DNA of 64,000 nucleotides from positions 6,076,001 through 6,140,000 of the forward strand of contig NZ_CP036274.1 of the NCBI RefSeq assembly GCF_007747655.1. Direction: 5' to 3'. Shown here piece by piece: positions 36,057-44,376 of this stretch. Source of the stretch: Anatilimnocola aggregata (GTDB lineage: Bacteria; Planctomycetota; Planctomycetia; Pirellulales; Pirellulaceae). Both the position numbers and the translations under genes were made by a program. Position 1 is the stretch's first letter, and every line of letters begins with the position of its first letter. The notes under the pieces were generated by a model. That model worked only from the letters and a program-made list of their open reading frames with translations, was not told where the DNA came from and made no database searches.

Positions 36057-38453
36057 GTGGGTTTGAGTGTCGATCAATTTGCGAAAGCCGTGATCTCTGC
36101 CGGCTTATGCTCCACGGACGAAATCAAAACCTATTGGAACTCGCTGCCAGCCGATCAGCGCCCCAAAGATGCCGCGGCCTTCGCCCGGGCGCTAATCGAC
36201 CGCGAAAAACTGACGCAGTTTCAAGCGACGGAACTCCTCTCAGGTAGCACTACTCCGCTGGTCTTGGGCGACTATGTGCTGCTGGCCAAGATCGGCGCCG
36301 GTGGCATGGGGCAAGTCTTCAAGGCCCGCCATCGACACATGAAGCGGCAGGCAGCCATCAAGCTCCTGCCGCCGGCTCTCACCAAGGACGAAGCGGCCGT
36401 TAAGCGTTTTCAGCGCGAGGTCGAAGCTGCGGCCAAGTTATCGCACCCGAACATTGTGCAGACTTACGACGCGGGCGTGCAGCGCGGCGTTTGGTATCTG
36501 GTGATGGAGCATGTCGAGGGGCGCGACCTGGCCGGTGTCGTCGCCAGCGACGGGCCGCTCCCCATTCCCCAGGCCATCGACTGCATCCGCCAGGCAGCCC
36601 AGGGGCTGGCTTTCGCTCACGATAATGGCGTCGTCCATCGAGACATCAAACCGGCGAACTTGCTGCTCGATAAAAAGGGGACGGTGAAAATCCTCGATAT
36701 GGGACTGGCCCGCCTCGACGACGCCAATCAGGACGGGCTGACCGAATCGGGCCAGGTAATGGGGACCGTCGATTACATGGCACCCGAACAAGCGTTCGAC
36801 GTTCACACCGTCGATGCCCGTGCCGATATTTACAGCCTCGGCTGCACGCTCTATCGGCTCCTCACTGCCCGCAACATGTACGACGCCGAATCGCTCGTGC
36901 AAAAACTGATGGCGCACCAAAACAAGCCGATCCCCCCGCTCGCCGTGCACCGTCCCGACGTCCCCAAGTCACTCGCCGCCATCTACGAGCGGATGGTCGC
37001 CAAAAAGCCCGAAGACCGTTATCAAACGATGGCTGAAGTCGAAGCAGCGTTAGCAACTTTGAACAAACCGGTTTCGGCAACAAGCAACATTAGTCCCGAA
37101 CCAGATAGCAAACTCGGTTCCTTCTTGCAGTCCTTCAGCGGCAAGAAAACCGACTCATCCGCGGCAACCGCTGCGCAAGCCACTCTACCCAAAACCCAGC
37201 CGCTCGCGACGGCGGGCGTCTCGCCAACAATTTCCATTCATAGCGCGCAGGTTACCACCGATCCCATCTCCGATCGCTCCATCCAAGTTGCCCGACAACT
37301 CCCGCCGCAACGGCCGCGTGGTCCTTGGTGGCGAAACCGGGTTGCCCTAATCGCTGCTGGCTTGGGTGGGCTGTTATTCCTCGCCCTCGGCGTGTGGGTA
37401 ATTCTCAAAGACAACGACGGGAATAAAATTACCAAGGTAAGAGTGCCAGAGGGAAGGGCTCCCGCGACTCAAACGGTGCGTGAAGACAGCAAGCCGCAAC
37501 CACCTCTCGCCAAAGCGCCGTTCACCGCACCTCAGGCAAAGCAGCATCAACTAGCCTGGGCTAAGCATCTCGGCACGCAGGTCGAAACAAACAACAGCGT
37601 CGGCGCGAAGATGGTGCTAATCCCGCCGGGCGAGTTTCTGATGGGTAGTACTGACGAACAAGTTGCCGCTGCCCAGAAGATGGCAGAAGCGATTAAGGCG
37701 GGTGAAGGAACTTTTGATCGAATCTTGAAGTCGGAACGCCCGCAACACCGGAGGATTGTTACTAAGCCGTTCCGAATGGGAGCCACCGAGGTCACAGTCA
37801 AGCAGTTTCGCCAATTTGTCGCTGCAACCAAGTACGTCACCGAAGCGGAGAAGTACGGCTTTGGTAGTTCAAGTTCGTTTGTGTTGGATGGAAGTATTCC
37901 CGATATCGATCGCGGTCGGAGTTGGCGAGAACTGGATTACCCAGTTGCCGATAACTTACCGGCGATACAGATCAGTTGGAATGATGGAGTGGCATACTGT
38001 CAATGGCTCTCGCAACAGGAGAGTGCTACAGTGCGTCTTCCTACGGAAGCCGAATGGGAATTTGCATGCCGCGCTGGCTCAACTACGCAATTTTCATTTG
38101 GGGACGACTTGCGATTGTTGGATAAGTTCGGTTGGTACAACGAAAATTGCAAAGGTGTGAATCCGGTAGCGATGAAGCCACCAAACGCGTTTGGCCTACA
38201 TGACATGCACGGCAATTTGCGTGAGTGGTGCCAGGACGTTTTTGACGATAACTCCTATTCTCGAAACGCATTGGGTGATTTTCCAGAATCGGCAAATGGG
38301 TCGGCGCGGGTCATTCGCGGTGGCGATTGGAACTACGATGCTGCTCGCACCCGCAGTGCCTTTCGTTCGCGTTACCCACCCTCCGCTCGCTACGGGAGCA
38401 ATGGTTTTCGGGTGGTACAAGAACTGAACTTGAGCCAAACGACTCAGCGGTGA
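36057..38453 (+). CDS. Ser/Thr protein kinase fused to a SUMF1 domain
   Basis: About 798 residues from a GTG at 36057, chosen because AGGAG lies 6 nt upstream; TTG (36003) and ATG (36027) are in-frame alternatives. An N-terminal planctomycete kinase-associated region (1-70) is followed by the kinase: IGAGGMGQVF, Lys102 in AIK, HRDIKPAN (194-201), DMG (214-216) in place of DFG, and APE. A transmembrane segment (VALIAAGLGGLLFLALGVWV) leads to an external SUMF1 domain of about 260 residues (LIPPGEFLMGS, RLPTEAEWEFACRAG, FGLHDMHGNLREW, VIRGGDW, FRSRYPPSARY). No sulfatase is nearby, so the SUMF1 part is probably a binding domain. Confidence 0.93.
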   Translation: MGLSVDQFAKAVISAGLCSTDEIKTYWNSLPADQRPKDAAAFARALIDREKLTQFQATELLSGSTTPLVLGDYVLLAKIGAGGMGQVFKARHRHMKRQAAIKLLPPALTKDEAAVKRFQREVEAAAKLSHPNIVQTYDAGVQRGVWYLVMEHVEGRDLAGVVASDGPLPIPQAIDCIRQAAQGLAFAHDNGVVHRDIKPANLLLDKKGTVKILDMGLARLDDANQDGLTESGQVMGTVDYMAPEQAFDVHTVDARADIYSLGCTLYRLLTARNMYDAESLVQKLMAHQNKPIPPLAVHRPDVPKSLAAIYERMVAKKPEDRYQTMAEVEAALATLNKPVSATSNISPEPDSKLGSFLQSFSGKKTDSSAATAAQATLPKTQPLATAGVSPTISIHSAQVTTDPISDRSIQVARQLPPQRPRGPWWRNRVALIAAGLGGLLFLALGVWVILKDNDGNKITKVRVPEGRAPATQTVREDSKPQPPLAKAPFTAPQAKQHQLAWAKHLGTQVETNNSVGAKMVLIPPGEFLMGSTDEQVAAAQKMAEAIKAGEGTFDRILKSERPQHRRIVTKPFRMGATEVTVKQFRQFVAATKYVTEAEKYGFGSSSSFVLDGSIPDIDRGRSWRELDYPVADNLPAIQISWNDGVAYCQWLSQQESATVRLPTEAEWEFACRAGSTTQFSFGDDLRLLDKFGWYNENCKGVNPVAMKPPNAFGLHDMHGNLREWCQDVFDDNSYSRNALGDFPESANGSARVIRGGDWNYDAARTRSAFRSRYPPSARYGSNGFRVVQELNLSQTTQR

Positions 38454-38477
38454 GATCACGAGGCTTTAACCATAGGT

Positions 38478-38556
38478 TCAGGCGCTCGGGGAACTGGTAA
38501 TGCAATAGATTAAATCGAATTCCCACCAGGGGTGCTGTGCACTTGCCCTGGTCTAC
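38478..38556 (-). pseudogene. Degenerate duplicate of the desaturase 3' end
   Basis: On the minus strand, 36 bases past the desaturase stop, a stretch reads SAQHPWWEFDLIYCIT before a TGA at 38480-38478. The genuine desaturase C-terminus has SVQHRWWEFDLTYYTI at the matching place, and the nucleotide match (GTGCACAGCACC, TGGTGGGAATTCGA) covers about 50 bases. This is a partial tandem duplicate in decay. It has no start of its own. Confidence 0.65.
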
Positions 38557-38591
38557 GAAGCTCAGAGTAGTGGCACCCGACGGCAATAAAC

Positions 38592-39560
38592 TTACCCCCG
38601 CTCTTCCCGGCGAATGTGGCGCGGGGGAGTGACACGGCTGGCGAGGCCGAGGGCGGCGAGGGCTTGGATGGTGTAGTAGGTGAGGTCAAATTCCCACCAG
38701 CGGTGCTGGACACTTGCGCTAGCAGGGTCTTGGTGGTGGTTGTTGTGCCAGCCTTCTCCGGCGCTGACGAGCGCGACGAGCCAGTTGTTCCGGCTGTTTT
38801 CGCTGGTGGCGTAATTGCGATAGCCAAACGTGTGAGTCAGCGAGTTGACACTCCACGTGATGTGCCAGACGGCGACCGTTCGCACAATCACGCCCCACAC
38901 GACCAGGCTTGCGCCCAACTGCAGTCCGGCGGGCCAATCGCCCGAGTACCAGCGACCGGCAACGAGCCCGGCCAGAAAATAAACGGCCGCGTGAGCGAAG
39001 TAAACAATGCCCACCCAATAGGGCCGCTTCTCCAGAAAGAAATAGAACGGGTCGCTCAACAAGTCGCGAGCATATTTTTGATAGACGGCAATGTCGTGGA
39101 CAGCTGGACTCTTGCGAAACAGCCAGCCGATGTGAGACCAGACGAAATCGTCGAGCGGCGAATGGGGATCCCCTTCTTCGTCCGAGTGGTTGTGATGCAA
39201 CCGATGCGTGGCCACCCAGCGCGTCGGCGTATCTTGCATGCAACAAAGGGCAAACGTGGCGAGCGTATATTCGAGCCACTTAGGCACCGCAAAACTGCGA
39301 TGCGTCAGTAACCGGTGATAGCAAAGGTTGATGCCCAGATTGCCGTAGACGTGAATGCCCACGAGCAGTGCGACAACACCCGCCCACGAGAACAGCCAAG
39401 GAGCGACCGCCAGGATCGCCAACAAATGCAGCGTGAAAATTGGGACTAGGTAAGCCCAGAGAATCGCGCCGCGACTACGTGAAATACGAGTTGACGAGGA
39501 ACTGAACGCGCCATCGAGCGCTAAATTCTTGGGAAAAGACATCCTGCTAACCTGATCCAT
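38592..39560 (-). CDS. Acyl-CoA desaturase (delta-9 fatty acid desaturase type)
   Basis: A 322-residue di-iron membrane desaturase. The three histidine boxes are HRLLTH (82-87), HRLHH (119-123) and HNNHH (272-276), and TWSVNSLTHTFGYRNY is typical of the stearoyl-CoA desaturase branch. Four membrane segments lie at about 33-52, 57-75, 184-202 and 213-233. It introduces a double bond into membrane acyl chains. ATGs at 39560 and 39542 are both possible starts. Confidence 0.93.
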   Translation of the reverse strand: MDQVSRMSFPKNLALDGAFSSSSTRISRSRGAILWAYLVPIFTLHLLAILAVAPWLFSWAGVVALLVGIHVYGNLGINLCYHRLLTHRSFAVPKWLEYTLATFALCCMQDTPTRWVATHRLHHNHSDEEGDPHSPLDDFVWSHIGWLFRKSPAVHDIAVYQKYARDLLSDPFYFFLEKRPYWVGIVYFAHAAVYFLAGLVAGRWYSGDWPAGLQLGASLVVWGVIVRTVAVWHITWSVNSLTHTFGYRNYATSENSRNNWLVALVSAGEGWHNNHHQDPASASVQHRWWEFDLTYYTIQALAALGLASRVTPPRHIRREERG

Positions 39561-39955
39561 TCATTCCGCTGCCGGCAAACATTGCCCAAACATCCTTGAC
39601 TAACATTTCCGTGCCTGGCAGGTGGGCGTTAGTCGTTAAAAGCCCGTAGGCCTGTCGGGATTATTCCCATTCGAGACGATTGTTCAACCCATCAAATGCC
39701 GCGAATTCGCAGAATCCGCGTTCGCCTCGGTGTACGCCTGGAAGTGTGGGACTCACGACGTCCGCGATCAGCAATTCGCGAACCCACTTCAACAGCCGGG
39801 TTAACTGCCTGCGCAACAAACGCAAACTACTTTCCCACCGCTTCTTGGACGCGGGGATGGAAATTGGCGCGCGAGGCATTTAGACTCATGGCCACCTGGG
39901 ACGATCGTCCCGTTCTCATCCTTGTTTCAACGTCTTCTCGCTTCGAGGTCTTTTC
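39561..39955. other. Intergenic region, desaturase to proline/lysine-rich protein
   Basis: About 395 bases between divergent genes. A minus-strand frame at 39661-39879 (72 residues) lacks a ribosome site and any recognisable motif. I see no repeat, terminator or RNA. Confidence 0.4.
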
Positions 39956-40678
39956 ATGAGTAAGGCTTCCGCCTCTCCCGCTACCGCAGCGCCCGCAAAG
40001 AAGACCGTGAAACCGCCAGCGAAGACCAACCCCGTTCGGCTGGGTGCGCTTCTCGCAATCCTCGTATTTGCCATTTTGATGTTGGCACATCATTACTTGC
40101 TGGCAGCACCAGCCACGCAGAAGGCTTACGACGATATCGGTGCCTTGTTCAAATCGCAAAATGCCAAGGGTGTGCAGAACGCCGCAGAGGGTGGCAAGAT
40201 CGATGCCAAATTATTGGCCCCCAAAGATGTGCAGGCATTGTTGAACCGCCAGCCTTGGTACGTCGACACTCATCCCGATTACACGGTGGAATGCTACTGG
40301 TGGTACGGCTTGCCAGATCGCAATTACGTCACAGTACTGTATTACGGCAACGGCGATCGATTGCGCTTCAACACACACTATCAGAACCAAAAGCCTGATC
40401 CCGAAGACCTTCCTAATGCACCACTTTCGAACGAACCTCCAGCCCTTCCCGATTCTGATCCACCCCCGACCGTTGAAGTTGGTCACCAGAAGGTCGAAAA
40501 ACCAGCCACTAAAGTAAAGCCCGCCGATGTCATCAAGCCGGCTGAAGAAAAGGCTGCAGAGTCTACCAAGCCAGCTGAACCGGTTAAGCCCGCTGAAGCG
40601 AAGCCAGAAGAGAAACCAGCGGAGGTGAAGCCTGCGGATGACAAGCCTGCTGAAACGAAGCCGGTCGACAAAGAGTAA
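39956..40678 (+). CDS. Membrane-anchored hypothetical protein with Pro/Ala/Lys-rich tail
   Basis: A 240-residue protein. A basic, Ala/Pro/Lys-rich N-terminus (1-28) precedes a single membrane segment (about 29-48), a soluble domain (50-140) with aromatic cluster [20 protein letters not shown], and a C-terminal tail (160-240) of imperfect KPAE/KPAD repeats. The tail resembles periplasm-spanning linkers. It is 20 bases upstream of the DUF1501 gene and probably co-transcribed. I do not recognise the central domain. Confidence 0.72.
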   Translation: MSKASASPATAAPAKKTVKPPAKTNPVRLGALLAILVFAILMLAHHYLLAAPATQKAYDDIGALFKSQNAKGVQNAAEGGKIDAKLLAPKDVQALLNRQPWYVDTHPDYTVECYWWYGLPDRNYVTVLYYGNGDRLRFNTHYQNQKPDPEDLPNAPLSNEPPALPDSDPPPTVEVGHQKVEKPATKVKPADVIKPAEEKAAESTKPAEPVKPAEAKPEEKPAEVKPADDKPAETKPVDKE

Positions 40679-40698
40679 TCGTTCGTGCGAGCCCCGCA

Positions 40699-42162
40699 AT
40701 GAGCAATCAGCGACTGCCCGACGACAATTGCGCCAGTCGGCGACGTTGGCTGCAATCGACATCAGGTTGGCTTGGTAGTGCAGCGCTGGCCAGTTTGTGC
40801 GCGAGCCAAGCAACGCGGGCTGACGAACCAGCCTCGCGTCCGCTGGCGGCGAATATGCTGCCGCACTTTGCCCCGCGAGCAAAGCGGGTCATCTACCTTT
40901 TCCAATCGGGCGGGCCGTCGCAGCTCGACTTGTTCGACCCCAAGCCCAAGCTACGTGAGCTGGCTGGCAAAGATTTGCCCGACTCGATTCGCCAGGGGCA
41001 ACGTTTGACGGCCATGACCAGCCGGCAGGCAAGTTTTCCCATCGCGGCCAGCAAGTATCGATTCGCTCAGCACGGCCAGAGTGGCGCTTGGCTTAGCGAA
41101 CAGTTGCCGCACACAGCACAGCAGGCCGATCAAATCTGTTTTGTAAAAGCCGTGCACACCGAGGCCATCAATCACGACCCGGCAATTACGTTTTTGCAAA
41201 CGGGCGCACAACTCGCCGGCAGGCCAAGTATTGGCAGTTGGCTTTCGTACGGACTGGGAAGCGAGAACCAGGATCTGCCTGGGTTCGTGGTGCTGGTTTC
41301 GCAAGGATCCGGCAACGTAACCGACCAGCCTTTGTATGATCGCTTGTGGGCCAGCGGCTTCTTGCCGTCCAAACACCAAGGTGTGAAGTTTCGCGCTGGG
41401 GGCGATCCTGTTTTGTTCCTGTCGAATCCCGCTGGCGTGACGCGCGCGATTCGCCGCCAGGAACTCGACGACCTGCAGCAGTTGAACCGCCTGCAAGAAC
41501 AACAGCAGGGCGATCCGGAAATCGCCGCGCGCATTGCCCAGTACGAATTGGCTTTTCGGATGCAAACAGCGGTGCCCGAACTCGTCGATATTTCGGCCGA
41601 GACCAAGCAAGTCCGAGAGCAGTATGGTCCCGAAGTCGAGCGACCCGGAAGTTATGCCTATCATTGCCTCCTGGCGCGACGACTGGTCGAGCGCGGCGTT
41701 CGGTTTGTACAGTTGTTCCACCGCGGTTGGGATCAGCACGTCACCTTGCCCAAGCAACTCGAGGCGCAATGTCGCGACACCGATCAGCCCACGGCAGCTC
41801 TGCTTGCCGACCTCAAGCAACGTGGCCTGCTCGAAGACACGCTCGTGGTGTGGGGCGGTGAATTTGGGCGTACTGTCTATTGCCAGGGGCCGCTCTCGGC
41901 AGATGATTACGGACGCGACCACCACCCTCGCTGTTTCACGGTTTGGTTGGCAGGCGGCGGCGTAAAGCCCGGTGTTTCGTTCGGTCAAACCGACGATTTT
42001 TCCTATAACGTCGTAGACGGTGGTGTGCACGTGCACGACTTGCACGCCACGCTGCTCCATTTGCTTGGCGTCGATCACACGCGGCTGACGTTCAAGTTCC
42101 AAGGCCGGAACTTCCGCCTGACCGACGTCCATGGTCGAGTTATCCGCGAGTTGCTGGCTTAA
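40699..42162 (+). CDS. DUF1501 protein, Tat-exported
   Basis: A 487-residue member of the DUF1501 family, part of the alkaline-phosphatase-like fold, very abundant in planctomycetes. The N-terminus [20 protein letters not shown] is a Tat-type signal. Family blocks are [69 protein letters not shown] and GRDHHPRCF. These proteins usually pair with a DUF1549/1553 gene, absent here; the upstream neighbour is a different protein. The catalytic function is unknown. Confidence 0.9.
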   Translation: MSNQRLPDDNCASRRRWLQSTSGWLGSAALASLCASQATRADEPASRPLAANMLPHFAPRAKRVIYLFQSGGPSQLDLFDPKPKLRELAGKDLPDSIRQGQRLTAMTSRQASFPIAASKYRFAQHGQSGAWLSEQLPHTAQQADQICFVKAVHTEAINHDPAITFLQTGAQLAGRPSIGSWLSYGLGSENQDLPGFVVLVSQGSGNVTDQPLYDRLWASGFLPSKHQGVKFRAGGDPVLFLSNPAGVTRAIRRQELDDLQQLNRLQEQQQGDPEIAARIAQYELAFRMQTAVPELVDISAETKQVREQYGPEVERPGSYAYHCLLARRLVERGVRFVQLFHRGWDQHVTLPKQLEAQCRDTDQPTAALLADLKQRGLLEDTLVVWGGEFGRTVYCQGPLSADDYGRDHHPRCFTVWLAGGGVKPGVSFGQTDDFSYNVVDGGVHVHDLHATLLHLLGVDHTRLTFKFQGRNFRLTDVHGRVIRELLA

Positions 42163-42288
42163 CAACCTATTTTCTCCAGCCCACGTCGCCCCCTGGCCGC
42201 GGCTGGCCGCAGTGATTATTGTGAACCTTCATCAGGCGGTAAAGTTTGCGCAGTTTACGCCGCTCGTTGTTCTTCAGGGGGAATTCCG

Positions 42289-42756
42289 ATGTCTACAGTT
42301 CGCCTGTCGCTGGCTGGAAGCCGGCTATTTGTCGTTGTCAGCCTGGTTTTGCTCGCGCTCACCTCGACTGCCGAAGCTAAGCTCCTGCGCCGCGCTTCGC
42401 AACCAGCTGCCGAGCCGAAACCGGCCGCAGAGGCTCCTGCTGTAGCAGTCGCTCCAGCCACGTGTGCACCGAAGTGCTGCCCGCCCAATATCTGCTACCG
42501 CCATCACAAGGGCTGTGTCTGCTTTGATCCCTGCAAGACTGTAGAACTAATCTTGCACGTGAAGGATCCTTGCACTTGCTGCCTGGTTGAAGTTCCGGTT
42601 TGCATGCCAGTGTGCTGCACGGGCGACCCGACCGTTTGCTGCTATACGGGCTTTTTACGCCGGCCTGTTGTCGAGTACAGTTGGGCCTGTGGCTTCCAAC
42701 TGAAAGTTGTGTTTGATCGCCGTGGTGATATCACGGTGCATTACTACGGCCTGTAA
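42289..42756 (+). CDS. Small exported cysteine-rich protein
   Basis: A 155-residue protein. A signal peptide (about 1-28: hydrophobic VVVSLVLLALTSTAEA) and Ala/Pro spacer are followed by about 98 residues with 16 cysteines (CAPKCCPP, GCVCFDPC, CTCCLVEVPVCMPVCC, TVCCYTGF). The C-terminal 35 residues are cysteine-poor (FQLKVVFDRRGDITVHYYG). The pattern suggests disulfide cross-linking or metal binding at the cell surface. I recognise no named family. Confidence 0.78.
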   Translation: MSTVRLSLAGSRLFVVVSLVLLALTSTAEAKLLRRASQPAAEPKPAAEAPAVAVAPATCAPKCCPPNICYRHHKGCVCFDPCKTVELILHVKDPCTCCLVEVPVCMPVCCTGDPTVCCYTGFLRRPVVEYSWACGFQLKVVFDRRGDITVHYYGL

Positions 42757-42777
42757 TCTTCAGGCAAAGGGCTGATC

Positions 42778-43161
42778 GTGGGGCGGCGAAAGAAAATGCT
42801 CGTTCGCCGCAAGCTGCTTTCCCCGCGCGCGCTATTGGCCGAAGAATCCAAAGCTTCGATCGCGGTCACAGTCAGTTGGATGCTCACCCTGCTCGCCACG
42901 AGTGGAGCCCTGGTTGCGGCTGGCATCTGTCTCGTGCTCGTTCGCACCCTGCAACTAACGCCTCAGACCTCTCAGGTACTGAGCATTATGCCGGGGTTGA
43001 TGACCCTCATCTCAGCAGTCACTGGCATCCTTTGCCTGGCGCTCACGATCATGGTCTATCGGGTGCGGAGTGATCCACCACCGATCTCTATCACCTTTAT
43101 CGCGGTCGTCCTCGGCATCTTCCCACTCGCGACGCTGCTGATAATGACACTACGCGGTTAG
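42778..43161 (+). CDS. Hypothetical two-helix membrane protein
   Basis: A 127-residue protein from a GTG with AAAGGG 7 nt upstream. A basic N-terminus (RRKKMLVRRK) precedes three hydrophobic stretches (about 33-53, 69-93 and 103-125) with short polar gaps. It follows the cysteine-rich gene by 21 bases. No family motif was recognised. Confidence 0.65.
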   Translation: MGRRKKMLVRRKLLSPRALLAEESKASIAVTVSWMLTLLATSGALVAAGICLVLVRTLQLTPQTSQVLSIMPGLMTLISAVTGILCLALTIMVYRVRSDPPPISITFIAVVLGIFPLATLLIMTLRG

Positions 43162-43823
43162 CGATCGTGCTCTAGCGGCATTTACTTCGGTCTCGAAATA
43201 GCCCCTGCGCAAAATTGCACAGGTGTACTTAAAGCGTACTCGCCCAGACCGCCATGTGTGGCGTTTTTGCACACCACCTGCCAGCGAAAATTGGCGAGAT
43301 TCCGAAAAAGCGGCCGGCGCGAAAAACAAAGAAAACACAAAGCCATATACGGCAATGGCTTGCATCGAATTTTCTGCGGCTGTTGAGTTCTGGCACAGCG
43401 AGTGCTTTAGGACTGAGACATCACTGCTACCTCGCAGTGATGAAACGGTTTGTTGTGCAAACTGGCCCGTTGGGGGCTCTGACGGTATTTCACAAAAGCG
43501 GCAGTTAGCCCCTGGTCGCTTTCGTATTCCAATTGTTCGTTGGAGACGCCAGAGCCCCCACTTTCTTTTACGCTGCTTCCAGCGTGCCAGTTTGCCTACC
43601 AATATTATTACTTGGCTGAGCCCACCGTTACCAGTTTTCTGCCTCGGTTTTTCGGGAATTACGCGCTTCGATCTTTAGCACCACCCCTAACACTCTCCGC
43701 AGTTGGCGTACCAACCGCGATGGTTGCCGTGTCAGGCGAAGGTGCCGACGGCATGCTGGTTGCAACTGAACTTTCATCAGACATTCGCAACCAGCTTAAT
43801 TTCTTGATCAAGCGAGGCCTTCC
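43162..43823. other. Long non-coding gap with two structured elements
   Basis: About 660 bases. A perfect 9-bp hairpin with 6-nt loop is at 43419-43442 (CATCACTGC/GCAGTGATG) and an 88-nt multi-stem structure is at 43472-43559. A minus-strand frame crosses both (43150-43602) but starts without a ribosome site and its translation resembles no protein I know. Confidence 0.55.
43472..43559. other. Candidate structured RNA or DNA element (three-way junction)
   Basis: GGGGGCTCTG (43472-43481) pairs with CAGAGCCCCC (43550-43559). Inside are hairpin 1 (AAAGCGGC at 43495-43502 with GTCGCTTT at 43515-43522, one G-U pair) and hairpin 2 (TCCAA at 43528-43532 with TTGGA at 43540-43544, 7-nt loop). All three helices fit together without overlap. 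Strand is unknown and no promoter was assigned. Confidence 0.55.
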
Positions 43824-44369
43824 ATGGAATTCAACGACTCGGTTATTGCGGTCTATCCCAACTACGCATCAGCTGTTGAGGGAATTACGAAACTTCACGA
43901 AAGTGGCTTCAGTGCCGACGAATACTCGATCGTAGGAGTGAAATCAGAAGATTCGCCCGATCTGGAAAACGCGGCTAACTATGGCGATCGCACCGAAACC
44001 GACGCAATGGTCGGTGCTGGAGCTGGGGGAGCGGTCGGCATCCTCGCTGGCGCGACAGTGCTCACCTTGACCGGAATTGGACCGGTAATTGCGGCTGGCG
44101 CGCTCGCGGCAGGTATTACTGGCGCGATTGTCGGCGGTTTGCTCGGCGCGTTTCAGGGCTGGGGCATTCACGAGGACCACCTGAAAAACTACGAAGAGAT
44201 GGTTAAGGATGGCAAATCATTGGTTGTAGTTCGCAGTTCGGCCGCCCAAGTTGCAATCGCGTATGGGATGCTCAACACCACCGCCGCCGAAGCGGTGCAC
44301 ATGCACGCGGAAACAAGCGCCGACTCGCCGGAGATTGATGATCGCCCGCTGCAAAAGTCGCGTCGATAG
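43824..44369 (+). CDS. YflT/general-stress-protein-like glycine-rich membrane protein
   Basis: A 181-residue protein. The N-terminal 50 residues (SVIAVYPNYASAVEGITKLH, SGFSADEYSIVG) match the fold of the heat-induced stress protein YflT/GSP17M domain. A central glycine-rich double membrane hairpin (about 66-108: AGAGGAVGILAGATVLTLTG and AAGALAAGITGAIVGGLLGA) follows. The C-terminal part (KDGKSLVVVRSS) suits a DUF1269-like stress protein. Together with usp, ohr and the yqjD-like operon this adds to the stress load of the region. Confidence 0.75.
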   Translation: MEFNDSVIAVYPNYASAVEGITKLHESGFSADEYSIVGVKSEDSPDLENAANYGDRTETDAMVGAGAGGAVGILAGATVLTLTGIGPVIAAGALAAGITGAIVGGLLGAFQGWGIHEDHLKNYEEMVKDGKSLVVVRSSAAQVAIAYGMLNTTAAEAVHMHAETSADSPEIDDRPLQKSRR

Positions 44370-44376
44370 AAACTTC

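Noticed and set aside
39661-39879. 72-residue minus-strand frame
   Set aside because: No ribosome site, no motif, and starts within an otherwise non-coding gap.
43472-43559. Possible 4.5S/SRP RNA
   Set aside because: The first ten bases and closing stem resemble E. coli 4.5S RNA, but the conserved domain IV with its GGAA tetraloop and asymmetric bulge is missing.
43472-43559. Possible integron attC site
   Set aside because: The arms do not show the RYYYAAC and GTTRRRY boxes in the proper orientation, and there is no cassette array or integrase.
43150-43602. 150-residue minus-strand frame across the structured gap
   Set aside because: No ribosome site, basic and low-information translation, and it overlaps the preceding gene's 3' end.
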